Assembly (NCBI RefSeq): GCF_032854445.1
Contig: NC_088303.1
Location: forward strand, 8,005,501-8,069,500
DNA from: Liolophura sinensis
Lineage: Eukaryota; Mollusca; Polyplacophora; Chitonida; Chitonidae
Direction: 5' to 3'
DNA: 64,000 nucleotides
The notes beneath the pieces are model-generated. The model worked only from the letters and a program-made list of their open reading frames with translations. It was not told where the DNA came from and did not search any database. Shown here one piece after another: positions 24,218 to 36,026 of the stretch (positions within the stretch are counted from its first letter, which is position 1; every line of letters begins with the position of its first letter). A program made the translations under genes and the position numbers.

Positions 24218-24412
24218 TGGTTCCATGACGTATTCTGCGTACATGTACCTTGAATTTGATTAGCGCAATTTGACGTCAGGTGGAAAGAACCAGCCAGTCC
24301 GGCTTGACTGGTTTCCCGTCATTTCCTGGTGACTGAAAGTAGGCTGGTTCCCTCCCCCTGACGTCAGATGGCGCTAATCGCTTCAAGGTACGCAGAATAC
24401 ACCAGGGAACTA
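24218..24412. mobile_element. Foldback element with inverted arms of about 60-70 bp
   Basis: The left arm (gtattctgcgtacatgtacc, gattagcgcaatttgacgtc, aaccagcc at 24,288-24,295) is complemented by the right arm (ggctggttcc from 24,342, gacgtcagatggcgctaatc, ggtacgcagaatac to 24,400). About 46 bp separates the arms. It sits directly left of the upstream block of gene B. Confidence 0.75.
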
Positions 24413-25130
24413 CGTAGGCCTGCGCGCCAAGAACAAACAACCGTTTATGAATGGCATAATGTACGTGTCCACAAATTAATTTCTGGATGCCTTTGGTTAG
24501 TATATCTGCACTATTATTATTCATAAACGTCGATACATTACTTTTGTTGACAACTGTTTTCGACAGTTATCATTTTAATATTCCATATTATGTCTGCTTT
24601 GTGAAAGAAGAGTTCATATTTCGTGACCGTTCGAAGATAGAAGATGACCTCGTCAAGCGCGATGTGAAGAATCGAGTCTCCTATATATTGAGTCACTCAA
24701 ATGTCCTTCGCTTTGGGATAAATTTAAGGAATAGCATTACATTTTAGCACCATACCTTTGCTCGCTTTAATTTTAACAATTAAGACCATTAGGCACTACA
24801 ACTAGTGCTACCTTGTAGGCCTACTTTTCTCGTAAAGTAAAGCCGTCCCCTCTGAATCACTGGACGCCATACATCATAAATCTTACATTTCCTGATGTTG
24901 AAGGCCTTTCTGCTTGCATGTGTAGTTCCGTTTGGCGGCAATTTACTTGTAAGAAGCGCGCAAATCTCCATCCAGTTCAAAATTTACAAGATCCATATAT
25001 TATCTCTCATTCTTGACTTTACACGGGAGACAACTCATATGATGACATTGGATCAAAATCAACCTTTTAGGTTAAAGGGAGACAATTCCATTAAATCTGA
25101 GAACCACTTTCTCTTCACCATCATAAGCCA
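24413..25130 (+). promoter_or_regulatory. Upstream block of gene B (copy 2 of 3)
   Basis: Shares with the blocks upstream of A and C: catatttcgtgaccgttcga (24,613), gtgaagaatcgagtctccta (about 24,665), ttttagcaccatacctttg (about 24,744), and ggagacaactcatatgatga ... gttaaagggagacaattcc (25,026-25,090). The last segment is closest to the copy before unit C. It is 3 kb before coding exon 1 of gene B. Promoter function is inferred. Confidence 0.45.
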
Positions 25131-27790
25131 TTGCAGTGAAAAATTAAATTCTGATCGAATGTGCAAACTGTTCTATAAATAGAAAGGAGTTCTTATGCCT
25201 TCTTGGTAAATGCCAGGAAAACAGACAAATCAGACTTGAGGTTTGAAACTTAAAACTGCTATTCATACCCTGCAATCTGACATATGACCATTAAACATCT
25301 AGCTAGGAGAGGTTTATTTGGTCAAAATCCATCGATACTAAACAAAGTACCGTATAAACTGTCAGATACTGGGTTAAAAAATTCAGCCATTGAAACTTTG
25401 AATCAAGACGCCAAACACCCCACAATGTGGAAGAATACAGCTCAGTATCTTTGACCGCTTTATGCCAAAGAGTTTAAGTGATTGTAACTTCCAACCTAAT
25501 TACCTGCTCTCAGTAGTGTTGACATGCTGAAGCTGCATCATTTAAGACTACCTTCACTCACCAACGTATCTGGTGTTGTATATAGATTTTTATATCAGTT
25601 TTTTGAACAGCTAGAGTAAGATACTTCTGAATAGTTGTCTTTCATTTTATATAAACATCAAAGGGTTGTTGCCTTATCCTTTAATGTACTTGTTAAGATG
25701 CTCAATACTGCATTGTAATAATCATGGAGGAGATAATCTAGTTTCTAGAAAGATCTAAGCTACAACTATAGAAAAGAATACTGTCAATTAATGTCGACAG
25801 TACAATTTACAATTTTATTGAAAACATTCTATTTTATCAGTTATTCTTAATATATATATATATATATTAACAATTGACTAATGTTACATTTTAAGGAAAA
25901 TGTCAGTCACGTAATTATATCTCTTTGTGTTTAAAACTGATGGGTGGTGCCTGTTGTTAATGTTTTTAGAAAATATGGCCATGGGGAACAAGCCATGGCA
26001 TTTGGGGCAATTGTAGAATGTCCATTATTGTGCGCTTTGTTTCTTGTTGAACACGAGTAGCAAATGTCAGTTCAAAATCCTGGTAGTTCACCTTTAACCA
26101 TTTAGTCGGGAGACCATGGATCATACTTGGGTTGAGTCTTACCAAAGACCTTAAAAATGGTACTTGTTGCTGCCTCGCCCCAAAGCATATAAATATTTAA
26201 CCCTGTTTCCTTGGATAGATAACTCTGACTTGGCTTATTTTAAAGTCTTCCATAAAAATAAACTCATCCCTACATTCTAAGTTTACTCATTACTGTAATT
26301 CTTCAACCTTTTGGCATGTTTGAAAAGTGTTCATTCAAGCATATTCTGAAGGCACTATTTTCTGTTGACTGATAAAATTATACTTATAAGCCCTTCATAA
26401 CAAATGAGGGTAGATAGGTCTTGTTTTTTTTTCTTTCACAGAAGGAGACCAAATGGTAAGAACAATCATGCATTCCTGTTTAAATGATTGATCAGACTTC
26501 CTCAACAATGATCAAACACAGTACTAAATTATATCACTCAATATTTGGCATTCCTTAAAATAAATATTCTTAGACATTTACAATAAAACTAACAGGTAAA
26601 CAACTGTTAAACATTTTTATGAGTACTATGGCATAATTTAAGTCAACAGTTTGCACTAGCTTTTCAAGGTTCTGGACACAGATGGCGAGCATCTGAAAAT
26701 ATAACGAAAACCCTGTCCAGCTGATACTTTTGACAGAGTGAAGTGGGGTGGCTCTCATACAGTTGAAATGAGATTTACACTTTGTTCGATGCACTGTTGG
26801 GGATTCTTTGATAACGTAGGTTTAAAACAAAAATCTTACGTTTTGATCATTTTTCATCGATTATCTTGGTGTAAGGTCTCAATTCGTCACCGTGATTATA
26901 CCAGTCCATGTCTGAATCAATTTAATTCTCAAAAATAAACTAGGGGATTTACGTAAGTGAGCTACACGTAAAACCTTGGCTATAGCCTGAACAACTTGTC
27001 CTTGGAGGTAAGCCCATAGACCTGCGTCCAAGTTTTGTCAGTGTTTGTAAACATTTCGCGCAGGTTATAATCAGAGTAACATTATTCTCAGCAATTAATA
27101 TTTCGCAAGATTTTAGGTCTGGTTTGAAGGTACAGAATTGGCTCACGGAGAATTCTATACCTTATCGTAGAAAGACGCGTACAGCTGCGATGTTTACAAG
27201 GTTTCATCTTACAATGGTTATCTCATTGATGAGTAATTAATTTGAAATCTTGACTCCCTATGGAAACAAAAGGACACTGGTCACAAGTTCAGTAATGTAT
27301 ATGCCCCCCAAAATATGGCAACACAATTTTGCGGGTATCAAATTGGGTACGGGTGAAAACACTTCACGAGCATTTCTATCTACGGATACGCATACCCGTT
27401 GGATGACTATGAGGTGTCAATTTCTTGTCATTTTAAAAGCATCTGGCACTTCAGCTTTCAAAACAACATCGTTGTCCACCTTTGCGTGCTGAGCTGTTCT
27501 ATAGATTGAAATACTTAAATAACGTGATATATTTTTACATGATGTCAGATTTTTAATAGACGTCAGCGTGATTGACGTACCAATTTACTTCAGTCGGGTA
27601 GACGGCATCACGTGGTGAGTAGCTCAAAGCAGACCTTATTTTCGAATTCGACTGAGATTTTCTGAGGAAATATCGAATAAAGGCCAGTGTCAATGGTTGC
27701 AAAAGGTGCGTTAATGTCTTTGCTTGCGGACAGGCAGTGTATTAAGAGCATTTGGATATTAAGAGGGATATTTGTGGATGGGGTAGCTGA
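25131..27790. other. Non-coding, nothing recognised
   Basis: AT-rich sequence between the upstream block and exon 1 of gene B. It includes a short (TA)n at 25,850-25,867. No supported gene or dispersed repeat seen. Confidence 0.55.
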
Positions 27791-27792
27791 AT

Positions 27793-27892
27793 ACAGAAAC
27801 AATGTCATAATCGAGTGGTGTGCACCCGATTATGACATTGTATCTGTACGTCTTCTGGCCTAAGAATGGCAGAAGTCTCTACCCTTAGGCCA
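27793..27892. other. Two adjacent hairpins upstream of gene B
   Basis: Hairpin 1: 27,793-27,813 (acagaaacaatgtcataatcg) pairs with 27,827-27,847, 21 bp with one mismatch and a 13-nt loop. Hairpin 2: ctggcctaag (from about 27,856) pairs with cttaggccag (to about 27,893), ten perfect base pairs. They lie 150-250 bp before the start codon. Confidence 0.8.
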
Positions 27893-28047
27893 GATTTTCG
27901 GAAATTGTATATCGCCCATCACCTGTATAAACCGAGTGACATTGCAAATGGTCTACCCCTGGTTTGAATTTGGAGGAATGTTGATATGACTGATTAACTA
28001 GCGTTACTTTGATTTGACTTGCAGAAACTTGACCAGCTGAGGAAGAG

Positions 28048-31000
28048 ATGATGAGGGTAACTCTGTGTTTGTTGGTAGTTGGGATGTTGGGATTATGTAA
28101 GTAATCTGGAGGTTAGTCATAATGTTTGCCATAATGTTGGTGCTGTGCATGGATGTTTCAATGTAGTGGCAGAAATGTAAAGATCAAAACAAAAGCTGAA
28201 TCAGCAATTGTCACCTTGATAAGTGTGTGTTAATAGACTAAAACTGCTCCCAGTTGCTTCCCTGATGCTACCAGATACTGTACATGGTCACAAGGTCGAT
28301 TTACAGAGTTCTCAGCTTTATTTAGTAGGTATGTCTGGTCACAAAGACCCAGGAGCTTCTCATCAATGCCTTCACTGGACATAAGCAGGATGGTCTCATG
28401 CTGGACATGTGTGTGAAGGTCTTTCAGCAACCTGTGGATGGTCATGGGTTTCCCCCAGGCACTGCCTGGTTTCCTCCCACCATAGTGCTATTCTTGAGTA
28501 CGGCACATGGGTTCTGAAGGAATGATTAAATCCAGTCTTTTACAGTCTGTAAAATGTAAGTGTATGTTTTTTGTCTTTTGTTTTGTTAAACATGATAGTT
28601 ACTGTATAAACAAATATATATGAAAATATAAATTTTCATACTTTTGTAGTGTTTACGGCAAGTAGTGAAGAAGTCAGATTGTCTGACTATATGCCTTGGA
28701 TTTACAACTTTTATGATGTCATAGCTCAGGGAACCTGTATAACCCGGACTAACAAAACTGCCATGTTGTGGGCAGTGAGGAGATCCTGCAACGGGACGAA
28801 AACATGCACAGATCTGTGCACTAGTAATGGGTAAATATACGTAAACATTTTATTAAATGTATTATATCAGTCTCTCTAGGGGTAGTGATATTTTGCAGCT
28901 TTTTTCTGTGTGTTCTGGTGGGTCTTGGAGTCACCTTTTCCATAGTTGGCATAACTCCTAAAGCTTGCAGCTTACATTGAGTGCACCTTTACCTATATAC
29001 TCAAAAAGTTTTCTGTGTATATGTTTCAAAGTCTTTTTATTCGTTTTATTATCATACTCAAGAAATTTGCACTCATAAGATAATGGTCAATTTTATGGAT
29101 GTGATGCCTGTGGGATGCTCACTGATCTTTGGCAGGCTAGCCTACTGACAAACTTCCCGCATGTGACGTACATTTCTATACGTCACATATGACAAGCAGT
29201 CTTCAACAAATTTAAGACTGTGCAAATGGTCCTCCAAACAGTATCAAACCCTTTGTCACCAAAACCCCATGAACAGTGGAAGTGGAGGAATCTGCATATT
29301 CTCTGTCTAAAGCTGGGATTGAACTGGCAGCTAGTATGTCCCAGAGATTGGAAAACAAACACCTTAACTACTCCGAGTTGGCCATCCTCCCTGATAACTC
29401 AGTATAGAAGAATCCTTAAACATGCACCTTGCTTTTAAGTTTTGATTTGAATGATGAAGGTGAGAGATTTATATGTCCCTGCACTATAACTGTAAAATAC
29501 CTTTAACACCTATCTATCTCGACTATTATGTCTAATCACCCTAAATGGAATATTTGTCATTTTGCCCTACCTTATCCTGACATGTGGACGGTGTGAGCCA
29601 CTCAGCCCTACCTTATCCTGACATGTGGACAGTGTGAGCCGCTCAGCCCTACCTTCTTCTGACATGAGGATGGTGTGAGCCACACAGCCCTACCTTATCC
29701 TGACATGTGGACAGTGTGAGCCATTCAGTTCTACCTTATCCTGACATGGTGATGATGTGAGCCACTCAGCCCTACCTTATCCTGACATGGGGATGATGTG
29801 AGCCACTCAGCCCTACCTTATCCTGACATGGAGATGATGTGAGCCACTCAGCCCTACCTTATCCTGACATGGGGACGGTGTGAACCACTCAGCCCTACCT
29901 TATCCTGGCATGGGGATGATGTGAGCCACACAACCCTACCTTATCCTGACATGGGGATGATGTGAGCCACTCAGCCCTACTTTATCCTGGCATGGGGACG
30001 GTGTGAGCCACTCAGCCCTACCTTATCCTGGCATGGGGATGGTATGAATCACTCAGCCCTACCTTATCCTGACATGGGGACGATGTGAGCCACGCAGCCC
30101 TACCTTATCCTGACATAGGGATGGTATGAATCACTCAGCCCTACCTTATCCTGACATGGGGACGATGTGAACCACTCAACCCTACCTTATCCTGACATAG
30201 GGACGGTGTGAATCACTCAACCCTACCTTATCCTGACATGGGGATGATGTGAGCCACACAGCCCTACCTTATCATGGCATGGGGACGGTGTGAATCACTC
30301 AACCCTACCTTATCCCGACATGGGGATGATGTGAGCCACTCAGTCTTACCTTATCCTGACATGGGGATGGTGTGAGCCACTCAACCCTACCTTATCCTGA
30401 CATGGGGATGGTGTGAATCACTCAGCCCTACCTTATCCTGGCATGGGGATGGTGTGAGCCTCTCAGCCCTACCTTATTCTAACATGGGGATGATGTGAGC
30501 CACTCAGCCCTACCTTATTCTAACATGGGGATGGTGTGAGCCACTCAGCCCTATCTTATCCTGACATGGGTATGATGTGAGCCACTCAGCCCTACCTTAT
30601 CCTGGCATGGGGATGGTGTGAGCCACTCAACCCTACCTTATGCTGACATGGGGATGATGTGAGCCACACAGCCCTACCTTATCCTGACATAGGGACGGTG
30701 TGAACCACTCAGCCCTACCTTATCCTGACATGGGGACAGTGTGAGCCACTCAGCCCTACCTTATCCTGACATGTGGATGATGTGAGCCACACAGCCCTAC
30801 CTTATCCTGACATGGGGATGATGTGAGCCACACAGCCCTACGTTATCCTGACATGGGGATGGTGTGAGCCACTCAACCCTACCTTATCCTGACATGGGGA
30901 CGGTGTGAGGCACGTAGCCCTACCTTATCCTGGCATGGGGATGATGTGAGTCACTCGGCCCTACCTTATTCTGACATGGGAAAGGTGTCAGTCTCTTAGG

Positions 31001-34000
31001 CCTACCTTATCCTGGTCTGGGGATGGTGTGAGCCACACAGCCCTACCTTTTCCTGATGTGGGGATGGTGTGAGTCATTCAGCCCTATCTTATCCTGACAT
31101 AGGGGTGGCGTGAGTCACACAGTCCTACCTTGTCCTGAAATGGGCATGGTGTGAGTTACAAAGTTCTACGTTGTCCTGAAATGAGGATGATATGAGTCAC
31201 ACAGTCCTACCTTATCCTGGTCTGGGGATGGTGTGAGCCACACAGTCCTACCTTATCCTGACATGGGGATGGTGTGAGTCATTCAGCCTAACCTTATCTT
31301 GGCCTTGGGACAGTGTCAGAGTTATTGAACTCTACCTTATTCTGAAATAGGGATGATGTGAGTCAGTCAGACCTACCTTATCCTTGTCTGGGGAGAGTGT
31401 AACACCACAGTTAACACGTACATGTATGTAAGCAATGCCACCAATGGGAAACCTCCATTTTCGAATCATGTTATGGTAAAACTTGCTACTGTGCAGCCGT
31501 CATAAATTTAAGATCATCCTTTTTTCACCATAATTGTTTTAACTCCTTCTTAAACAAGTTGTTTGCCATTTTAAGCTTGTCTGTATAAAGTGCATGTGTC
31601 GCTTATGTTGTATCCTAAGCACTAATGTCCAATATCATAGAAAGCAGTGTTAAGCAAAATTTAAAGGGTGGCATCTTGAAATGTACTGCATGTATTGAGC
31701 TCACCGAGCAACAAAAAGAGTCCTCCTGAAGTTCCTTTGAAGTTCCCTAGTGAAGCAGTAAGTCCCAGGGAAGTGCCCACTTCTCTGAGACTTTCAACTG
31801 TAGAGCGCTAGGGAAGTCCTTTCGCCAATTTAAGCCATCATTGAAAAGTGTCGTTGAAGTCCGTCGAAAAAATACAAATGAAGCATCAAAGGGACTTTCT
31901 GGAAGTCCCTATGAAGCCCGTGCAGAAGGAGTCCCCTATAAGTACCACTGAAGTCCCATAGAAGTGCCTTAGAAGCAACCTTGAAGTAATGTAGAAGCAA
32001 CTCTGAAGTCCCTTTGAATCCCTTCGAAGCACAGCGAAAAGTTCCTTTGAAGCACCCCTTATCCCTTAGAAGTGCCTCTGACATCCCCCCCAAAAAAACA
32101 CGCAGTTCATCATTGTAACCTTACGGGAAAGCAGATATTCTATCTATGATTTTATTTGTTGGGCAAACCTACCTCATTGCAAGAACTATACATGTACCTG
32201 AAATATGTAAATGTGGTGTCAGCAACAAACATACATGTAACTTCGTCTGGCAAAATGATACAGGTGGCACAAAATCTAGAAAGCATTTGTGTATTATAAA
32301 ATATTGTAAACTGTCTACTGTGCCAGGATCGACAAGACATATCCAGAGCTGTCAGTTACCCAATGGTCTTTTCCACCTTTTACTTTCCATAAAAACAGAA
32401 CAAATTTAGAATAGTATTTAATATTAGTTACTAAATAAAATCTGTATTATTGTATTTTTAATGATGTCTAAACTATCTACTTTCATACTATGCAAAAAAA
32501 AATAAAGATTGTTTATCACAAAAAATAACTTGTATGAAACATGTACTTGCACATGCAATCAACAGATATCAGGATGGCATTTAAGGCTACGTACTAGCCT
32601 TTTTGACAGGTTTTAGGACATTATAGTACTGCTAAACATTCTGTAAACACAAACTTCTCTGTGTGGCTCAACTAGATATTCATCATCACATAGTGTCATT
32701 AATGCAAAATTGGAGCCCATTACCATTGTTTGTAAGACTTAGAAAAGGAAGCCCAGATTTTGTACATCTTCCAACTCTGAATTCCTCCTGGTCAGATGGC
32801 AGATTACAGTAAGAAGACAGTTTTCTATACATCCCATATTAAGTGAGTACACACTGTCCTATTTTGATATTTCCTATATATATATTTCCTTAATGCATGT
32901 GCTTTATTACTACCCAGGAGGTTGAATTACTCACAAGCTTGACCATGAGAGCAGCAGAGGTAGGGATTAAACCATGAAACCCCAGGAAGCTAGTTCAAGT
33001 CCCTGAAGTCCCTAATGCCCTTGGCAAAAGTGGCAAATGCCAAGGAGCTCTCCAGGAGCCTCCTGCATCCTCTAAACTATAAAGCTGAGTCTAAGATGTC
33101 CCTCTGAAGTCCCTTGGTGTGGGCAACTGTCTTCCAAAAGTCCCTGGGAAGCACCCAGGGACTTCAGGGAAGTCCACTTGAATCCCCTTTGAAGCCCCCA
33201 CTTTCTTGTGGGTTTATAAGAAGTTCCTCTGAAGTCCCTTTGAAACGAGGGGACTTCTGTGAAGCGGGCGCTCCTTTGTTAGCTGGGCAAGGTTTGTACA
33301 CATGTAAAGCGGAATAGCACAAGGGAGATATTCCATTGTTGATTTGGTGTGTACATGTTAAATTCCATAAATTACGGAATTCCTGATTTAGTGTGTAGTG
33401 TATTAGAATCAGTGTTCAGCAAAATGTAAGGGTGGTGTCTCAACAAGTACTGCATGTATTGAGCTGTTTATCAAAATGTTAGGGTTGATATTTTAAAAGG
33501 TATTGTATGTATAGACCTGGACTCGTATTCAAAAAAAAGGCTGCTAAGCCTGTTGTCTACTGAATTAGCCTTCATTTGATAGCTAAGCTTAACTGGAAAA
33601 CTAACTGATATTCGTAAAACTTTGCTAATTTGGATGCTATGTAGTCTGCTAAAGTTCGAGTTGTTCTCGGGTGACTCTCACTTACTGACAACCAATAAAA
33701 TGGGATTTACACCGTAAACAAAAACATGGCAGGATGCATATTTATGTTGGGAAAAATAAACCACTTATAATGTGTAGAGAACATGTTTTCCGAGACAGGC
33801 TAAACCCCATTGTTATCCTCGATGAAAGTTATATGCAGAAAAAATATGCAGATTTACACGTGCAGGGAATATCTTCATTGTGCATTTAGTGAAAATGGCG
33901 ATTGGACACCCAACAATGCGAAACCCAGCACTTGAGCTGTATCAACAAGTCCCTATTACTTTACAGTATTATGCCACATGGACATGTCACTCTGTCGTGA

Positions 34001-35326
34001 GGGCGATCCTCTTCAAGCTTCAAAACCAACTGCATGTAGAGCAATTCATCGCATCTCTCGGATATTGCACGATTGAACAAGGGATTTGAAAGAATCTGCC
34101 AGTCTCCCGGAGTAATTGGACGTTTGGACTGAAAACATGTGTGCGTGCCTCTCAGTGCACATAGGAATGAAGCGGACGATGTAAACAGAAAGGGGTGTCA
34201 TTCCAATGATGTCCAAGTCATATGTCACCATGGAGGAAAATGGATAATCGTTGTTGCAAGGTGGCCATGTTCATCCCATGATAGCCGTGTCCTTAGATTG
34301 AGTGAAGGAAAAACGGTGCTGTCTGTGGGTATATCCTGGGAGACAGTGGTTATCTGTGTCGTTGGTAGCTGATGACGCCACGGCTGTACCCTAGTATGCA
34401 GAATGGTGGGGTAACAGGGCCGATAATAGCTTGCAACATTGTATGTCAGCCTAGTTATTTGCTAAGTGCTTAGTTGCCAACTGTCTGATCAGGTGCTTAT
34501 AACATGGTTTTATGAATACAAAAACTGCTTACTACGGACAAGGGATTTAGTTGCTTGCAAAGGCAGCAGTGTTTTATGATCATGAACCCTGAGATTTTAC
34601 TGGCATGTAAAGCAGAACGATGCAAGAGAGATATGTTCCATCGCCTATGATCTGTGAGCATATTAATCGCCGTAAATTACAAAATTCATAATTTGAGTTC
34701 AACATTGAGTTGAAGTTTTACATTCATGTGTCTCATACAGGTGAGCTCTTTGGTAATTTACCAATTCTAAGTATTGAAGTACATTTATTGGCTTTATTCC
34801 TACCGTTCCTTGGATTTTTTCAGACAATGCCGAGTTCAGCTGACACGAATTGAAAATGGCAGGTAGCAAAGATTGGCATGCTGTCCATAGGCCAAGTACA
34901 TTTATGTTAATTGTGGCGCTGTGGTCTTCGTTATTCACACTTAAGTATAGATGACAGGAAGTCACAATTACTGTAGAATGAAAGCAAACACGTATGTTGA
35001 AGATTTTGCAACCCCACAAATCAGTTTCGTCAAGCATTGTGATACATCCGTAATTTTTGCATACATACATGTAAATTCACCGAATTTTCTTTTTTAATTT
35101 GTTGTTTTCTTCTTCTTGTAGGCTGGCTTGTTTGTTCTCCTACCACATCTACAAAAATCCTAAGATAATCAGTGACAGCAATAACAAAAAGACGGAAGAC
35201 GATATCATGGGGTTACAGACGCATATCTATGGGTTTCATCAGGGTTGCACTTGGCCTGCTGGTAATTGTGGGCCAAACTATTGCTGTTGTGAAGGTTTAT
35301 CTAACCCAGCATATAACAATAACTAA
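28048..35326 (+). CDS. Gene B: paralogue of gene A, secreted ten-cysteine protein
   Basis: Exons 28,048-28,096, 28,650-28,830 and 35,122-35,326 (stop) join in frame to give 144 residues. Intron phases (1 and 2) match gene A. Donors are gtaagt and gtaaat; acceptors are cttttgtag and cttcttgtag. Residues 1-16 (MMRVTLCLLVVGMLGL) differ from gene A at one position, so the signal peptide is almost unchanged while the mature part has diverged strongly. Ten cysteines fall at 46, 63, 69, 73, 80, 119, 126 and 131-133, ending NCGPNYCCCEG, then a short tail rich in Asn. Intron 2 has grown to 6.3 kb by a 41-bp minisatellite and transposon relics. The role is unknown; conservation of all cysteines suggests the fold is maintained. 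Confidence 0.8.
28345..28505 (+). repeat. SINE-A copy, diverged
   Basis: Includes gacccaggagcttctcatca, gaaggtctttcagcaacctg, tttcccccaggcactgcctg and attcttgagtacggca. It lies in intron 1 of gene B and accounts for most of the length difference from gene A. Confidence 0.75.
29565..31400. repeat. 41-bp minisatellite, about 44 units
   Basis: The unit is gccactcagccctaccttat then cctgacatggggatgatgtga. Units are clean in the middle and diverge beyond about 30,960, where variants such as cctggtctggggatggtgtg appear. It fills part of intron 2 of gene B. Confidence 0.95.
31700..32075. repeat. Degenerate gaagtccctttgaa repeat
   Basis: Short, irregular units around gaagtccct, ttgaagtcc and agaagtgcc, partly resembling each other in both directions. 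The same motif family returns at about 33,000-33,270. The minus-strand frame across it is low complexity. Confidence 0.7.
33000..33270. repeat. Second patch of the gaagtccctttgaa repeat
   Basis: Shares gaagtccctttgaa, aagtccctgggaag and gaagttcctctgaagtccct with 31,700-32,075. The two patches are separated by about 930 bp without recognised features. Confidence 0.65.
33745..34350 (+). pseudogene. HARBI1-like (PIF/Harbinger) transposase relic
   Basis: Fragments in shifting frames resemble HARBI1-type transposases: a VFRDRLNPI start (about 33,788), MRNPALELYQQVPITLQYYAT (33,912 on), a SPGVIGRLD segment, and VNRKGCHSNDVQVICHH with VARWPCSSHDSRVLRLS (34,180-34,300). Frameshifts and the lack of an acidic third catalytic region show it is dead. 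Flanks hold possible weak inverted ends (cgtattcaaa near 33,511 and tgaatacaaa near 34,512). It lies in intron 2 of gene B. Confidence 0.7.
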
Positions 35327-35483
35327 GATATTCTCATTCAAGAGCAATGGAAGTACATGTTTGACATATTTTGCATGCACAAAAAACCGTGTGTGTAAGA
35401 ACTGAATAACTGTTCAGGTAATGTGCTTTAAGGAAAGGTTTCATAATCACCATGGGGATAAAATTGATAATGAGGTAATTTGC

Positions 35484-35489
35484 ATTAAA
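35484..35489 (+). terminator. Polyadenylation signal ATTAAA of gene B
   Basis: ATTAAA about 160 nt after the stop, in sequence (tgcattaaaagactatagca, gctgacaaaag, cctgttttat) that aligns with the 3' end of gene A. Confidence 0.55.
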
Positions 35490-35556
35490 AGACTATAGCA
35501 TGCTGACAAAAGCTGTTGTTTTCCTGTTTTATATTTCTCCGGAGCTTCATTGGCCT

Positions 35557-35586
35557 TGGATTAAGATAGATGTCTATCTTAATCCA
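35557..35586. other. Perfect 14-bp hairpin after gene B
   Basis: tggattaagataga and tctatcttaatcca are perfect complements separated by 2 nt, about 70 nt after the predicted poly(A) signal of gene B. Confidence 0.85.
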
Positions 35587-35660
35587 GGGGTTGGCATAAG
35601 CTGTCGCACACATAGAAAAATCCCCCTATAACAGAAAGTCGGAACTTTGGCAACGATTGG

Positions 35661-36026
35661 ACTGACCGGCCCGGATAGCACAGTTGGTAGAGCGTCCGCT
35701 TCGGGACCGGTAGATCCAGGATCAATCCTTGGTCGAGTCACACCTAAGACTTAAAAGAGGGAAGTTGTAACTTCCTCGCTTGGCGTTCAGCATGAAGGGG
35801 ATAGTGCAACGACTGGTTGACCCGTATCAGTATAATGGCTCGGGCGGGACGGCTTACTGGCCTTCGGTAAGTCGTCTCAGTGATGCAGCACTAAATAAAA
35901 GCGCGGTGGAAATCCGTCCTGCAACAAGGAGGCACATTACACGTGCATGCACCCTAATGATTCCTTCGTCGTCATATGACTGAAAAATGTTGAGTACGAC
36001 GTTAAACCCCAAGCACTCACTCACTC
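35661..36026 (+). repeat. SINE-B, full length with 8-bp target duplication
   Basis: The reference copy here, 366 bp. The tRNA-like head has an A box (tagcacagttgg) and a B box (ggatcaatcc). The body contains cctaagacttaaaagaggga and tatcagtataatggctcggg. The tail reads gactgaaaaatgttgagtac, gacgttaaaccccaagc, (actc)n. ACGATTGG flanks it at 35,653-35,660 and 36,027-36,034. Confidence 0.92.

Noticed and set aside
23812-24244. Open frames on both strands with an 11-residue repeat
   Set aside because: Produced by the 33-bp tandem array; frames end with the array.
29565-31400. CRISPR-like array
   Set aside because: Units are contiguous 41-bp tandem repeats without unique spacers, in an animal intron; likewise the 77-bp array at 38,775-40,372.
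31830-32093. 87-residue minus-strand frame
   Set aside because: Low-complexity translation of the gaagtccct repeat.
35668-35740. Functional tRNA gene at the SINE-B head
   Set aside because: A- and B-box-like sequences are present, but no cloverleaf is convincing and the sequence continues into the SINE body.
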